64,000 nucleotides of DNA from Methylibium sp. NZG (lineage in GTDB: Bacteria; Pseudomonadota; Gammaproteobacteria; Burkholderiales; Burkholderiaceae_C), in NCBI GenBank assembly GCA_001263235.1, contig LGRD01000007.1, forward strand, positions 62,001 through 126,000. Direction: 5' to 3'. The translations under genes were made by a program, and so were the position numbers. Under the pieces are notes generated by a model. The model did no database searches. It saw only the letters and a list, made by a program, of their open reading frames with translations, and was not told the DNA's origin. Below, piece after piece: positions 17,494 through 29,186 of this stretch. Each line of letters begins with the position of its first letter. Within the stretch, counting starts at the first letter, position 1.

Positions 17494-18534
17494 CCGCCGA
17501 CGCATCGGCGCCCGGCCCGCTGCGGGCCCGGTGGACTCGCGCACCACCAGAGACACGGCGATCTCGGTCGAGCGCGGCGCTGCCTCGCCGCGCAGTGCGG
17601 CGATCAGGCGCTCTGCGGCGGTGCGCCACATGGTCGGTGCGGGCACTTGCAGCGTGGTCAGCGCGGGCTGCAACTGGCTCGCCAGTTCGAGGTCGTCGAA
17701 GCCGACGATGGACAGCGCACCGGGCACGTCCACCCCCAGCCGGCGCGCTTCCAGCAGCGCGCCGAAAGCCAGCACGTCGTTGCCGCACACGATGGCCGTG
17801 GGGGTGGGGTGCGCGGCCATCAGCTCGCGCAGGCCGTCGCGGGCCGCGGCGATGCCGTACTTGCGCTCGACCAGGCCCTGGGGCGAAAGCGCCAGCCCGG
17901 CCTCGTGCAACGCATGGCGCACGCCGTGTACGCGCGCGGCGGCGCGGTCGTTGTCGTGTGTGATGCCCGCCAACATCGCGATCTCGCGGTGCCCCAGGTC
18001 CAACAGGTAACGCACGGCCTGAGCCATCGCGGCGGCGTTGTCGAAACCCACGCAGGTCATCGACGGGTCGGCAGGCAGCGTCATCACATGCACGCAGGGC
18101 AGGCCGCGCTGGCGCAAGAAGGCCAGCAGTTCGGGGCGCTGCCCGGCGCCGCACAGCACCAGCCCGTCGGCGCCACGGGCCACGAGGTTGATGGCCTGGC
18201 GCATCTCGGCGTCGGGGTCGTAGTCGCTGGTGGCGATCAACAGTTGCGCACCTTCTACCGACAACCGGCGCTGCAGCGCGTCGATGGCCTTGGCGAAGAT
18301 GGCGTTGTCCACCGTGGGCAAGATCGCGCCGATGGTGCCGGTGCGGCCGAGCATCATCGCTCGCGCGCCGGCATGCGGCACATACCCCAGCCGGAGCACC
18401 GCGGCTTCGACGCGCTGCCGCAGCGCTTGGCGTACCACCTGAGGGCGGTTCAACACGCGCGAGACGGTGGCGGTGGACACGCCGGCCGCTGCGGCCACCG
18501 CTTCAATGGTGGGGAGTGGGGAGCTGCTGCCCAT
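17491..18534 (-). CDS. LacI family transcriptional regulator
   Basis: A 347-residue LacI/GalR regulator. The helix-turn-helix and hinge are IEAVAAAAGVSTATVSRVLN, and the periplasmic-binding-like core includes GADGLVLCGAGQ, DLGHREIAMLAG, CGNDVLAFGALLEARR and LSIVGFDDLELA. It diverges from an ABC transporter-dehydrogenase operon whose promoter region has a textbook LacI-type palindrome. It probably represses that operon until the substrate, likely a sulfonate or polyol, is present. Ligand is unknown. Confidence 0.88.
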   Translation of the reverse strand: MGSSSPLPTIEAVAAAAGVSTATVSRVLNRPQVVRQALRQRVEAAVLRLGYVPHAGARAMMLGRTGTIGAILPTVDNAIFAKAIDALQRRLSVEGAQLLIATSDYDPDAEMRQAINLVARGADGLVLCGAGQRPELLAFLRQRGLPCVHVMTLPADPSMTCVGFDNAAAMAQAVRYLLDLGHREIAMLAGITHDNDRAAARVHGVRHALHEAGLALSPQGLVERKYGIAAARDGLRELMAAHPTPTAIVCGNDVLAFGALLEARRLGVDVPGALSIVGFDDLELASQLQPALTTLQVPAPTMWRTAAERLIAALRGEAAPRSTEIAVSLVVRESTGPAAGRAPMRRR

Positions 18535-18641
18535 GGCGGGAATGTACGCGCTTGCAAGATCACGTGCCGCCGCAGGCCAAGGTACGCCATCCCACCGTCG
18601 TCCCGCAGAAACCCAAGGGAAAGTACGAGTCGGTGGGAGTT

Positions 18642-18666
18642 CAAGTGACCTTGACCAGGTGACTTG
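18642..18666. promoter_or_regulatory. Interrupted palindrome overlapping the -35 region
   Basis: CAAGTGACC and GGTGACTTG form an inverted repeat around TTGACCA-like bases (arms CAAGT/ACTTG and ACC/GGT). It overlaps the predicted -35 box of the transporter operon, so it is a candidate second regulator site. Confidence 0.4.
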
Positions 18667-18679
18667 CGAACGCGATACT
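18651..18679 (+). promoter_or_regulatory. Predicted sigma-70-type promoter of the LacI-controlled operon
   Basis: TTGACC at 18651-18656 (five of six consensus bases) is spaced exactly 17 bp from GATACT at 18674-18679 (four of six). The first gene starts 65 bp downstream. Confidence 0.55.
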
Positions 18680-18692
18680 GAAAGCGCTTACA
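18679..18692. promoter_or_regulatory. LacI-family operator
   Basis: TGAAAGCGCTTACA matches the classic LacI/GalR-family (cre-like) pattern with a central CG and near-perfect dyad symmetry. It begins at the last base of the -10 box, a position where a bound repressor blocks transcription start. Confidence 0.7.
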
Positions 18693-18743
18693 ACAGCTTG
18701 ATCCGCACCGTTGCCGGCTTCTCGAAGCGGCACCGCCTTCTCC

Positions 18744-19535
18744 ATGAACACACCTGCGGCCACGCCGCGCCTCTGGCTGACTCTGGGCTACGTGCTGGCC
18801 GTGCTGGCTGGCGTGGTGCTGGTTTGGCATGGGCTCACAGCGGGCTCCGGCATCATCGCGCCCACCACCTTCCCCACGCCACTCGAGGTCGGCGGCGCGC
18901 TGCAGCAGATCGGTGTCGAGGGCTACAGCAACGGCCGCTGGCACGAGCACGTTCTGCGCAGCGTGCTGCTGGTGACGATGGGTTTTGTGGTGGCCTCCAG
19001 CATCGGCGTGGTGCTCGGCCTGGCGATGGGCGCCAGCCGCACGGTCGAGGCCATCGCCAACCCGGTCTTCCTGCTGCTTCGGCCGATCCCGCCGCTGGCG
19101 TGGATCCCACTGGCCATCGTGTGGCTCGGGCTGGGTGACGCCGCCAAGATCATGGTGATCTTCTTCGCCGCGTTCGTGCCGTCGGTCATCAACAGCTTCA
19201 CCGGCGTGCGCCAGATCGACAAACCCATTTTCGAGGCCAGCGCGATGCTCGGCGTGGGCGGCTGGCGTTACTGGCGTGAGGTGCTGATCCCTGGCGCGCT
19301 GCCCAGCATCTTCACCGGCCTGCGCCTGTCGCTGCAGGCCTCGTGGACGACGTTGGTGGCGGCCGAACTGGTGGGCGCGGTGGCCGGGCTGGGGCAAATC
19401 CTCAACCAGGCCGCGCAAGACATCTACCCGGCGATGATCGTCGTCGGCATGGCCAGCGTGGCGCTGTGCGGCTGGTTGATGACGCAGGGCTTAAGCTGGC
19501 TCGAGCGGCGCGTCATGCCCTGGAAGGCGCTCTGA
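18744..19535 (+). CDS. ABC transporter permease, TauC/SsuC type (first)
   Basis: A 263-residue BPD-type permease with six predicted membrane segments. The family motif RPIPPLAWIPLAIVWLGLGD and the EAA-like ASAMLGVGGWRYWREVLIP are clear. The TauC/SsuC/nitrate group imports sulfonates, thiamine precursors and similar anions. ATG at 18744. Co-transcribed with a second permease (one-base overlap), an ATPase and a binding protein, so the transporter would be a heterodimeric channel, unlike the single-permease Tau systems. Confidence 0.85.
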   Translation: MNTPAATPRLWLTLGYVLAVLAGVVLVWHGLTAGSGIIAPTTFPTPLEVGGALQQIGVEGYSNGRWHEHVLRSVLLVTMGFVVASSIGVVLGLAMGASRTVEAIANPVFLLLRPIPPLAWIPLAIVWLGLGDAAKIMVIFFAAFVPSVINSFTGVRQIDKPIFEASAMLGVGGWRYWREVLIPGALPSIFTGLRLSLQASWTTLVAAELVGAVAGLGQILNQAAQDIYPAMIVVGMASVALCGWLMTQGLSWLERRVMPWKAL

Positions 19536-20317
19536 TGTTGCAGCCTCGGCTCGACGCCGGCCGCTACTGGGCGCTGACCGCGGTGGGCGCCGTCGGCTTC
19601 TTGGCGCTGTGGAGTGCGGCGGCCATGTCGGGCATCACCTCGCGCGAATTCCTGCCGACACCGTGGGACGTGGTGGCGCGTTTTGCACGCCTCGTCGTCG
19701 AGCCGTTCGCCGGCTTCACGCTGTTCGAGCACCTGCTGTCGAGCTTCAAGCGCTTCGGCATGGGCTTCGTGCTGGCGGTGCTGGTGGGCATTCCGCTCGG
19801 GCTGTTGATGGCGTGGTTTCGCTGGGTCGATCGCATCGTCGCGCCGTGCTTCGAAGCGGTGCGCTTCATTGCGCCGATTGCGTGGGTGCCGTTTGCCGCG
19901 CTGTGGTTCGGCACCGGCATCGGCGGGCCGGTGCTGATCATCTTCATGGGCGCGTTTCCGCCGGTGCTCATCAACACCTACCGCGGCGCCAAGCAGGTGG
20001 ACCGCAAGTACATCGAGGCGGCGCAGATGCTGGGCGCCAGCAGCCTGCGCTCGATGACGCAGGTGCTGCTGCCGGCGGCGGTGCCCTCCATCGTGGCGGG
20101 GCTGCGCATCTCGGCCGGGTTGGGCTGGCAGTCGCTGGTGGGGGCAGAGTTGATCGTGGCCTCCAGCGGCGTCGGCTACCTGATGGTCAAGGGCCAGGCG
20201 GCGGTGTCCACCGCCACGGTGATGAGCGGCATGCTCGCCATCGGCGTGGTCGGCATCCTGATCGACGTGGCGCTGCGCCGCGTGCAGCAGGTGATCGAAA
20301 CGCGCCGCGGCGTGTGA
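19535..20317 (+). CDS. ABC transporter permease, TauC/SsuC type (second)
   Basis: A 260-residue permease with RFIAPIAWVPFAALWFGTGIG and the EAA-like AAQMLGASSLRSMTQVLLP. Its ATG shares a base with the stop of the preceding permease (TGATG). It pairs with that permease in the inner membrane. The frame remains open upstream within the previous gene, but the overlap start fits the operon. Confidence 0.85.
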   Translation: MLQPRLDAGRYWALTAVGAVGFLALWSAAAMSGITSREFLPTPWDVVARFARLVVEPFAGFTLFEHLLSSFKRFGMGFVLAVLVGIPLGLLMAWFRWVDRIVAPCFEAVRFIAPIAWVPFAALWFGTGIGGPVLIIFMGAFPPVLINTYRGAKQVDRKYIEAAQMLGASSLRSMTQVLLPAAVPSIVAGLRISAGLGWQSLVGAELIVASSGVGYLMVKGQAAVSTATVMSGMLAIGVVGILIDVALRRVQQVIETRRGV

Positions 20318-20339
20318 CGCAAAAAACTGGAGGAGCGGC

Positions 20340-21137
20340 GTGGCCATCATCAACTTCAACAGCGTGCAGCGGGTGTTCCACCAGAACGGCAAGGAATTCG
20401 TCGCGCTGAAGGACGTGAACCTGGAGGTGCAGGACCGCGAGTTCGTGGCCATCGTCGGCCCCTCGGGCTGCGGCAAGACGACCTGCATGCGCATGGCCGC
20501 TGGCCTGGAACACCCCACCGGCGGCACGGTGAGCGTCGACCGCGAGGTGGTGCGCCACCCCGGCCCCGACCGTGCGGTGGTGTTCCAGGCCTTCGCGCTG
20601 TTCCCGTGGAAGACAGTGTGGGACAACGTCGAGTTCGGCCTCATCTCGCTCGGCATCGATGCAGCCGAACGCAAGCGCCGCATCGAGCACTACATCGGGC
20701 TGATGGGGTTGGGCGGTTATGAGCAGGCTTACCCGCATCAACTGTCGGGCGGCATGCAGCAACGCGTGGCCATCGCTCGCGCCTATGTGCTCGACCCCAA
20801 GGTGCTGTTGATGGACGAGCCCTTCGGCGCGCTCGACGCGCAAACGCGCGTGGTGATGCAAGAGGAACTGGTGCGTCTGGCGCGCCAGCACCCGCGCACG
20901 GTGCTGTTCATCACCCACGCCGTCGAAGAGGCGGTGTACCTGGCCGACCGCATCGTCGTCATGTCGCGCCGGCCCGGCACCATTCGCCAGATCATCGACG
21001 TGAAGACGATCCGCGAAGCCGAGAACTGGGACCGGCACCCGCGCATCGAGGACGTGATGGACCTGCCCTCGTTCATGCACCTGCGCACGCAGGTGTGGAA
21101 GCTGCTGCGCGACCAGCAGAGCGGCGAATTGCATTGA
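20340..21137 (+). CDS. ABC transporter ATP-binding protein, TauB/SsuB type
   Basis: A 265-residue ATPase with Walker A GPSGCGKTT, signature LSGGMQQR, Walker B LLMDEPFGALD and the switch His in LFITHAVEEAVYLADR. It starts at GTG (20340) with AGGAG six bases upstream. Drives the paired permeases. Length and the MSRRPGTI segment near the C-terminus are typical of nitrate/sulfonate/taurine ABC ATPases. Confidence 0.9.
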   Translation: MAIINFNSVQRVFHQNGKEFVALKDVNLEVQDREFVAIVGPSGCGKTTCMRMAAGLEHPTGGTVSVDREVVRHPGPDRAVVFQAFALFPWKTVWDNVEFGLISLGIDAAERKRRIEHYIGLMGLGGYEQAYPHQLSGGMQQRVAIARAYVLDPKVLLMDEPFGALDAQTRVVMQEELVRLARQHPRTVLFITHAVEEAVYLADRIVVMSRRPGTIRQIIDVKTIREAENWDRHPRIEDVMDLPSFMHLRTQVWKLLRDQQSGELH

Positions 21138-21270
21138 CGCGCGGGGCCGCCAGCCCGAAACCGCAACTCAACACACCACCGACCTCGACCGTCCCGATCA
21201 TTCCGACCCCACGATCCACCCGCTCACCCCGAGACGCTTCACCCCGACACGCATTCCAAGGAGACTCCGC

Positions 21271-23666
<2,396 letters not shown>

Positions 23667-23712
23667 ACGGCGCTGCCCTGGCGGGCCCGGGCAAGCGACG
23701 CACGGTGTGCCG

Positions 23713-24483
23713 ATGAATCGGCTGGCGGCGCTGTTCGACCTGAGCGGCAAGCGCGCGCTGGTGACCGGTGGCAACTCCGGCATCGGCGAGGCGATGGCGC
23801 AGGCGCTGGGCGCTGCCGGTGCGCAAGTGCTGCTGGTGGCGCGCCGTGCCGCCGAACTGGAGGCGGCGGCAAGCCGGCTGCAGCGCGACGGCGTGGCTGC
23901 AAGCTGGCTCGCCGCCGACCTGACGCAAGTCGATGCGATTCGCGCCCTCGCGCAAGACGCCGAGGCGCGGCTGGGCGGGGTCGACATCGTGATCCATGCG
24001 GCCGGCGTCAACCTGCGCCAGCCATTTGCCGAGGTCACGCCCGAGGCGTGGGCCACACAGTTGGCGCTGCACCTGACGGCGCCGTTCTTCCTGACCCAGG
24101 CGCTGGCGCCGGGCATGAAGCAACGCCGCTGGGGCCGCGTCATCACCATCGCGTCGCTGCAAAGCCAGCGTGCGTTTGCCAACAGCGCGCCGTACGGCGC
24201 CGGCAAGGGCGGCGTGGTGCAACTCACGCGCGCGATCGCGCAAGCGTGGTCGCCGCACGGCATCACCTGCAACGCGATCGGGCCGGGCTTCTTTCCCACC
24301 GCGCTCACCGCAGCGGTGTTCGACGACCCTGCGCTGGCCCAGCGGCACGCCGCACAAACCTGCATCGGGCGCAACGGCGCGCTCGATGATCTGCATGGCG
24401 CGACGGTCTTTCTGGCCAGCGACGCCAGCGCCTACATCACCGGCCAGACGCTCATGGTCGATGGTGGCTACACCGCGAAGTGA
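23713..24483 (+). CDS. Short-chain dehydrogenase/reductase
   Basis: A 256-residue classical SDR: cofactor motif TGGNSGIGE, structural NAG variant HAAGVN, catalytic Ser in IASLQSQ and YGAGK (Tyr and Lys). It resembles gluconate 5-dehydrogenase-type SDRs that act on polyols or keto-acids. In the dihydroxypropanesulfonate pathway two dehydrogenases (HpsO, HpsP) interconvert enantiomers through a ketone; this SDR with the next zinc enzyme could play those roles. Start ATG 23713; a GTG six bases upstream is an alternative. Confidence 0.75.
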   Translation: MNRLAALFDLSGKRALVTGGNSGIGEAMAQALGAAGAQVLLVARRAAELEAAASRLQRDGVAASWLAADLTQVDAIRALAQDAEARLGGVDIVIHAAGVNLRQPFAEVTPEAWATQLALHLTAPFFLTQALAPGMKQRRWGRVITIASLQSQRAFANSAPYGAGKGGVVQLTRAIAQAWSPHGITCNAIGPGFFPTALTAAVFDDPALAQRHAAQTCIGRNGALDDLHGATVFLASDASAYITGQTLMVDGGYTAK

Positions 24484-24524
24484 CCGCCGCTCGACGGCTT
24501 CGCGCCCACCCTGGAGACCAGTCG

Positions 24525-25529
24525 ATGAAAGCGCTCGTCTACACGCAACCCGGTGAGATGCAATTTCTCGACCGGCCGATGCCCGAGGCCGCGCCGGGCG
24601 AGGTGGTGCTCAAGATCGAGGCCGTGGGCATCTGCGGCTCGGACATGCATGCCTGGCACGGTCACGACCCACGCCGCCGGCCCGGCCTGGTGCTGGGCCA
24701 CGAGTTCGTCGGCAGCATCGTGGCGAGCGGAGCACCGGCGTTCGCGCTGGGCACGCGCTGGACCGGCAACCCGTTGATCGTCTGCGGGCACTGCGAATAC
24801 TGCGTGCAGGGCCGAAACAACCTGTGCGCTAATCGAACCATGGTCGGCATGACGCGCCCTGGCGCCTACGCCGAGTTCATGAGCATCCCCGCGGCGTCGC
24901 TGATCGCGATGCCGCAGGGCCTGGATGCGCGTGCCGCTGCCTTGACCGAGCCGGCCGCCACCGCCTGGCATGCGCTGAATCTGACCCTGCGCGCGCTGGT
25001 GCGGCCGCTGCACGAGTGCCGCGTGCTCGTCATCGGCGGCGGTGCGATCGGCATGCTCAGCGCGCTGCTGCTGCGCCACCTCGGCAGCGCGGACCGCTTG
25101 ACGCTGGCCGAACTCAACCCGCTGCGCCGCGAGGCGGTGGCGCGGCACGCCGGGTGTGCCACCGTCGACCCGCGCGCCACGCCGCTGGCCGAGTCGTCCT
25201 TCGATGTCGTGATCGACGCCGTCGGTGCCAAGGCCACGCGCACACAGGCCTTGGTGGCCATCAAGCCCGGAGGCGTGGTCATGCACGTGGGCCTGCAGGA
25301 CTGGGCCAGCGAGATCGACATGCGCAAGCTGACGCTGGCCGAGGTCACGCTGCTGGGCACCTACACCTACACCACGGCCGACCTGCGGGCGACGGTCGAT
25401 GCGCTGGCGCGAGGCGCCTTCGGCGACTTGTTGTGGGTCGAGGAGCGGGCGCTGGTCGACGGCCAGCAGGCTTTCGTCGATCTCGACCAAGGCCGCTGCG
25501 CTTCGGCCAAGGTGCTGCTGCGGCCCTGA
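24525..25529 (+). CDS. Zinc-dependent alcohol dehydrogenase (MDR family)
   Basis: A 334-residue medium-chain dehydrogenase. Catalytic zinc ligands are in GICGSDMHAWHGHD and LGHEF; the structural zinc lobe is present as CGHCEYCVQGRNNLC; the nucleotide fold is VLVIGGGAIGMLSALLL. It resembles sorbitol/threonine-type dehydrogenases acting on secondary alcohols. CTGGAGACC precedes the ATG. Last gene of the LacI-controlled operon; a candidate partner of the SDR for racemising a C3 sulfonate diol. The stop codon abuts a palindromic element. Confidence 0.78.
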   Translation: MKALVYTQPGEMQFLDRPMPEAAPGEVVLKIEAVGICGSDMHAWHGHDPRRRPGLVLGHEFVGSIVASGAPAFALGTRWTGNPLIVCGHCEYCVQGRNNLCANRTMVGMTRPGAYAEFMSIPAASLIAMPQGLDARAAALTEPAATAWHALNLTLRALVRPLHECRVLVIGGGAIGMLSALLLRHLGSADRLTLAELNPLRREAVARHAGCATVDPRATPLAESSFDVVIDAVGAKATRTQALVAIKPGGVVMHVGLQDWASEIDMRKLTLAEVTLLGTYTYTTADLRATVDALARGAFGDLLWVEERALVDGQQAFVDLDQGRCASAKVLLRP

Positions 25530-25960
25530 GAGCGTGAGAGTCTTTCGTTCATGCCCGCTCATCACACCAAAAGGAGCCTGCTCGTCGTTGCAAATGCTCG
25601 CCATAGCCCGGGCTATGGCTGTGCTTTGCGCCTAGGGCCTGTTCACACTACGGGGAGGCGCGCGTGACTCATCAAACGGGCGCCGGCAAGGCGCAAACCG
25701 CAGCCATAGCGGCTGCTATGGCGAGGATTTGCAACGCGGCCGGCGCCCGTTTGCTGAGATCACCCTGCGGGCCGGGGTGGCTCAAGGCGCTGGGCCGCGT
25801 TGCGCCGCTTGCCCGGGCGCCCAGCCCGGGCTGCGCGACGCGCCTTGCCCAGCGCCTTGGGCCATCCCGGCGCGTGCCTCCCCGTAGTGTGAGCAGGCCC
25901 TAGATCAGGCGCCTTTTGGCGCGCTGCTCGGGCACGCCCGAAAAACTCTCACGCTCTGAG
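25526..25960. mobile_element. MITE-like palindromic element (outer), interrupted by a second element
   Basis: The ends are inverted repeats of about 30 bp: left CTGAGAGCGTGAGAGTCTTT, right (reverse complement) CTCAGAGCGTGAGAGTTTTT, continuing through CCAAAAGG motifs. No transposase is encoded. Removing the inner insertion leaves about 167 bp, including the hairpin CGCCATAGCCCGGGCTATGG. TGA flanks both ends and may be a target duplication; the left TGA is the stop codon of the alcohol dehydrogenase gene. Confidence 0.75.
25632..25903. mobile_element. Second MITE-like element nested inside the first
   Basis: CTAG lies at both borders (25632-25635 and 25900-25903), consistent with a 4-bp target duplication. 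The inverted ends read GGGCCTGTTCACACTACGGG and, from the other side, GGGCCTGCTCACACTACGGG, followed by GAGGC. Inside are two further dyads: CAAACGGGCGCCGGC with its complement, and CAAGGCGCTGGGC with GCCCAGCGCCTTG. The first surrounds the same CCATAGC/GCTATGG core hairpin found in the host element. No gene is encoded. Confidence 0.8.
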
Positions 25961-26115
25961 TGCGTGGTCCGGTGATTTCGGCCGCGATGCCCGTGCGAAA
26001 GCGCCAGCGTCTCTGATTCAAACCCGCCACCGCCGCCCACTTTCGAGCGTGCGCCGAGCGGCAGGAAGAGACTGCGCATTCAAAGTGCCGGTATGCGAAA
26101 AATGAAAAATAGGCA

Positions 26116-26131
26116 CCAATAAATCGATTGG
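26116..26131. promoter_or_regulatory. Candidate LysR operator upstream of cuyA
   Basis: CCAATAAATCGATTGG is an inverted repeat (CCAAT/ATTGG) containing a T-N11-A pattern, in an AT-richer stretch about 55-70 bp before the cuyA start. The LysR gene at the end of this cluster is the natural candidate protein. Confidence 0.45.
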
Positions 26132-26184
26132 AAAGATGTTGCCAGTGGAAACTAGCATGCCGAGGCAACCACTTGGAGACTTGT

Positions 26185-27192
26185 TTGGACCTCGCCCGCT
26201 TCCCACGCATCCGACTCGGTCATTTCCCAACCCCACTCGAGCCCATGGACAACCTGACGCGGCTGCTTGGTGGGCCACGTTTGTGGATCAAGCGCGATGA
26301 CTGCACCGGCCTCTCGAGTGGCGGCAACAAGACGCGCAAACTGGAATTCTTGATGGCCGAAGCGCTTGCGCAAAAGGCTGACGTCGTGATCACGCAGGGG
26401 GCAACACAGTCGAATCACGCCCGCCAGACGGTTGCCGCCGCCGCCAAGCTGGGCATGCGGTGTCACATCTTGCTGGAAGATCGAACGGGCAACACGCAGT
26501 TCAACTACACAGAAAATGGCAACGTGCTGCTTGATCGGCTGCATGGGGCCACGGTCGAGCGCCGCGCCGGCGGCAGTGACATGCAAGCCGAGATGGAGTC
26601 CGTGGCCAAGCAGCTGGAGCGCGCTGGCCATCGGCCCTACGTGATTCCCGGCGGCGGCTCGAATCCGGTCGGCGCACTGGGTTACGTCAATGCGGCGCTT
26701 GAGTTGGTGAGCCAGTCGGTGGAGATGGGCCTGCGCGTAGACCACTTGGTACACGCCACCGGGAGCGCAGGCACCCAAGCCGGTTTGGTGGTCGGTCTTC
26801 GAGCCATGCACAGCGCGATTCAACTGCTTGGAATTGGCGTGCGTGCGCCAAGAGAAAAGCAAGAAAGCATGATCTACGACTTGGCCTGCCGCACTTGGGG
26901 CCACATGGGACTGGCTGGTGAGCTGCGTCGCGCATCGGTGCAAGCCAACTGCGACTACGTGGGCGGCGGCTACGGCGTTCCGACGCCGGGCATGGTCGAA
27001 GCAGTCACGTTGTTGGCCCAGACCGAGGGCCTCTTGCTTGACCCGGTTTATTCGGGCAAGGGAATGGCCGGCTTGATCGATCTGGTTCGCAAGGGCCACT
27101 TTGCAAAAGACCAGAATGTCGTCTTTCTGCATACGGGCGGGTCCGTTGCGCTGTTCGGCTATCCCGACGCTTTTGGCCTGACGACATCTTGA
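26185..27192 (+). CDS. cuyA: L-cysteate sulfo-lyase / D-cysteine desulfhydrase family
   Basis: A 335-residue fold-type II PLP enzyme. The cofactor Lys is Lys49 in [24 protein letters not shown] and [13 protein letters not shown] bind the PLP and substrate carboxylate. It fits my recollection of CuyA, which converts L-cysteate to pyruvate, sulfite and ammonium, more than ACC deaminase. The TTG at 26185 is preferred because GGAG lies six bases upstream and the family starts at MxLARFPR. It is followed by a TauABC-like transporter, which supports a sulfonate substrate. Base composition looks less GC-rich than the upstream genes. Confidence 0.8.
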   Translation: MDLARFPRIRLGHFPTPLEPMDNLTRLLGGPRLWIKRDDCTGLSSGGNKTRKLEFLMAEALAQKADVVITQGATQSNHARQTVAAAAKLGMRCHILLEDRTGNTQFNYTENGNVLLDRLHGATVERRAGGSDMQAEMESVAKQLERAGHRPYVIPGGGSNPVGALGYVNAALELVSQSVEMGLRVDHLVHATGSAGTQAGLVVGLRAMHSAIQLLGIGVRAPREKQESMIYDLACRTWGHMGLAGELRRASVQANCDYVGGGYGVPTPGMVEAVTLLAQTEGLLLDPVYSGKGMAGLIDLVRKGHFAKDQNVVFLHTGGSVALFGYPDAFGLTTS

Positions 27193-27315
27193 ATTCAAGG
27201 GGGAAATCAACCTGGCACTAAATTTGCGGCACCATTGTTTGAACTCACGTGCGAACGTGCAGATGAGCTCTTTTCGATCAGCCCAAACACCTGCGTTTTA
27301 CTTACAGGAAACACC

Positions 27316-28317
27316 ATGAAGCACCTGCTCAAAACCCTTGTCATCGGCTCAGCCTTCGCGCTCACCATGGCTTCCCAAGCCATGGCGCAAACCAAGGTCA
27401 CCATTGGCCACTTTGGCGATCCTGTTCCCTACAAGGCGCTCATCGCCGATGGAAGCCTTGAGAAGGCAACCGGCTGGAAGATTGAGTGGCGGCAGTTCGC
27501 TTCTGGCGCAGAAGTCAACGCGGCCATGGCCTCTGGCGGTATTCAGATTTCTGAGATCGGATCTTCTCCCCTGTCAGCCGGCTTGAGCTCTGGATTGCCC
27601 TATCAGATGGTCTCTGTGGGCAAGGTCATTGACAGCTCCGAGGCCTTGGTCACACGAAACGGATCTGGCATCGAGAAACCTGCCGACCTCAAAGGCAAGC
27701 GCATTGCGGTGCCGATCGGCTCCACAGCCCACTACTCACTCATGGGCGCATTGAAGATGAACGGCATGACTGAAAGAGACATCACCCTGCTGGGCATGTC
27801 GCCTCCCGAGATCGCTGCTGCCTGGGCACAAAACGCCATCGACGCTGCTTTTGTATGGGTCCCTGTTCAAGCGAAGTTGCGTGAAAACGGCAAGGTGATG
27901 TACACCGCGGGCGACGTGGCGAGAGCGGCGGGTTTTCATACTTTCAACGCATGGGTTGCGAACGACAAGTTCGCAGCTGAAAACCGCGACGGCTTGGCCA
28001 AGTTCTTGCGTGCCAATTTCGAGATCAATGCGGACTACCACAAGAACAAGGCCGCATGGAACGCAGATTCGCCAAAAGTCAAAGCCGTCGCAGCGAGTGT
28101 GGGCGTGTCGCCTGCTGCAGTCGTCCCCATGCTGGATGGCACGATTTACCCTGACGCCGAGCTGACCATGTCCGCCAACTGGATGGGCGGCGGCGCAGCC
28201 AAAACCATCAAGGGCACCGCTGAATTCCTCAAGAGTGCAGGTCGAATCAACAAGACTGCAGACGACTACGGCCAATTCGTCAACCCCGAGTTCGCCCGGG
28301 CTGCTGCGGCTAAGTAA
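27316..28317 (+). CDS. Taurine/sulfonate ABC transporter binding protein, TauA-like
   Basis: A 333-residue periplasmic binding protein. Signal peptide ends at SQAMAQTKV; then [39 protein letters not shown] and [20 protein letters not shown] match the TauA family. ACAGGAAACACC precedes the ATG at 27316. With CuyA next door the ligand may be cysteate, taurine or both. A strong hairpin separates it from the ATPase gene. Confidence 0.85.
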   Translation: MKHLLKTLVIGSAFALTMASQAMAQTKVTIGHFGDPVPYKALIADGSLEKATGWKIEWRQFASGAEVNAAMASGGIQISEIGSSPLSAGLSSGLPYQMVSVGKVIDSSEALVTRNGSGIEKPADLKGKRIAVPIGSTAHYSLMGALKMNGMTERDITLLGMSPPEIAAAWAQNAIDAAFVWVPVQAKLRENGKVMYTAGDVARAAGFHTFNAWVANDKFAAENRDGLAKFLRANFEINADYHKNKAAWNADSPKVKAVAASVGVSPAAVVPMLDGTIYPDAELTMSANWMGGGAAKTIKGTAEFLKSAGRINKTADDYGQFVNPEFARAAAAK

Positions 28318-28336
28318 GCCGGCTGTTGTGCCACCG

Positions 28337-28365
28337 GTGCCGACCTGCTCAGGGCAGGTCGGCAC
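28337..28365 (+). promoter_or_regulatory. Perfect 12-bp stem-loop between binding-protein and ATPase genes
   Basis: GTGCCGACCTGC and GCAGGTCGGCAC flank a five-base loop TCAGG. No T-tract follows. Such structures after binding-protein genes often protect upstream mRNA or attenuate, giving excess binding protein. Confidence 0.7.
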
Positions 28366-28391
28366 TTCAGTTGTCCACTTCAAGGCTTCCC

Positions 28392-29186
28392 ATGCCCGCT
28401 CTTGCCATCCGAAATGTGTCGGTGTTCTATCCGGTCAAGGGTAAACCGCCCGTTCATGCGCTCCAGAACATCAATCTTGAGATTCATGAGAAAGACTTCG
28501 TGGTGGCGCTGGGCGCATCGGGCTGCGGCAAATCAACGCTGCTCAACCTGATTGCCGGCTTCATGGCGCCCAGCGAGGGCGAGATAGCCCTCAAGGGAAG
28601 AGCGGTCACGGGTCCGGGTGCGGACCGTTCGGTCGTGTTCCAGAAGCACGCTCTGCTGCCCTGGCTGAATGTGCTGGACAACGTGGCCTTCGGTCTCAAG
28701 ATTCAAGGGCACGACAAGGCCAAGCGCGAAGGCATCGCGCGCGAATTCATCAAGCTGCTGGGGTTGGAGCAGTTTGAGCAGTCCGCCACCTACGAGTTGT
28801 CGGGCGGCATGCAGCAGCGCGTCGGCATCGCGCGCGCGCTCACCAGCGACCCCGACATCCTGTTGATGGACGAGCCCCTGGGCGCGCTGGACGCGCTGAC
28901 CCGCGAGCGGGCACAGGAGCTGATCCTGAAGGTGTGGCGCGACACCGGGAAGATGGTTTTCTTCATCACGCACAGCGTGGAAGAGGCGCTGTTCATGGGC
29001 ACCCGGCTGATCGTCATGTCGCCCAGGCCTGGGCGCATCTCGCATACCTTTGATCTGCCTTTCAGTCGGCGCTATTTCGAGACCGGCAACGCCCGCGAGA
29101 TCAAGGCCTCCGCAGAATTCATTGCGTTGCGCGAAAACATCTTGCGGATCATTTTTGCCGATGAGGCAGGAGGCCAAGATGAGTGA
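28392..29186 (+). CDS. Taurine/sulfonate ABC transporter ATPase, TauB-like
   Basis: A 264-residue ABC ATPase: Walker [10 protein letters not shown], signature LSGGMQQR, Walker [12 protein letters not shown], switch His in [13 protein letters not shown]. TauB-like C-terminus with [16 protein letters not shown]. The ATG at 28392 is chosen; the frame extends upstream without a ribosome binding site. The last eight bases overlap the permease gene. Confidence 0.88.
   Translation: MPALAIRNVSVFYPVKGKPPVHALQNINLEIHEKDFVVALGASGCGKSTLLNLIAGFMAPSEGEIALKGRAVTGPGADRSVVFQKHALLPWLNVLDNVAFGLKIQGHDKAKREGIAREFIKLLGLEQFEQSATYELSGGMQQRVGIARALTSDPDILLMDEPLGALDALTRERAQELILKVWRDTGKMVFFITHSVEEALFMGTRLIVMSPRPGRISHTFDLPFSRRYFETGNAREIKASAEFIALRENILRIIFADEAGGQDE

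Noticed and set aside
25664-25903. Small open frame inside the palindromic element
   Set aside because: It runs through inverted repeats of the MITE-like element and encodes no recognisable protein.
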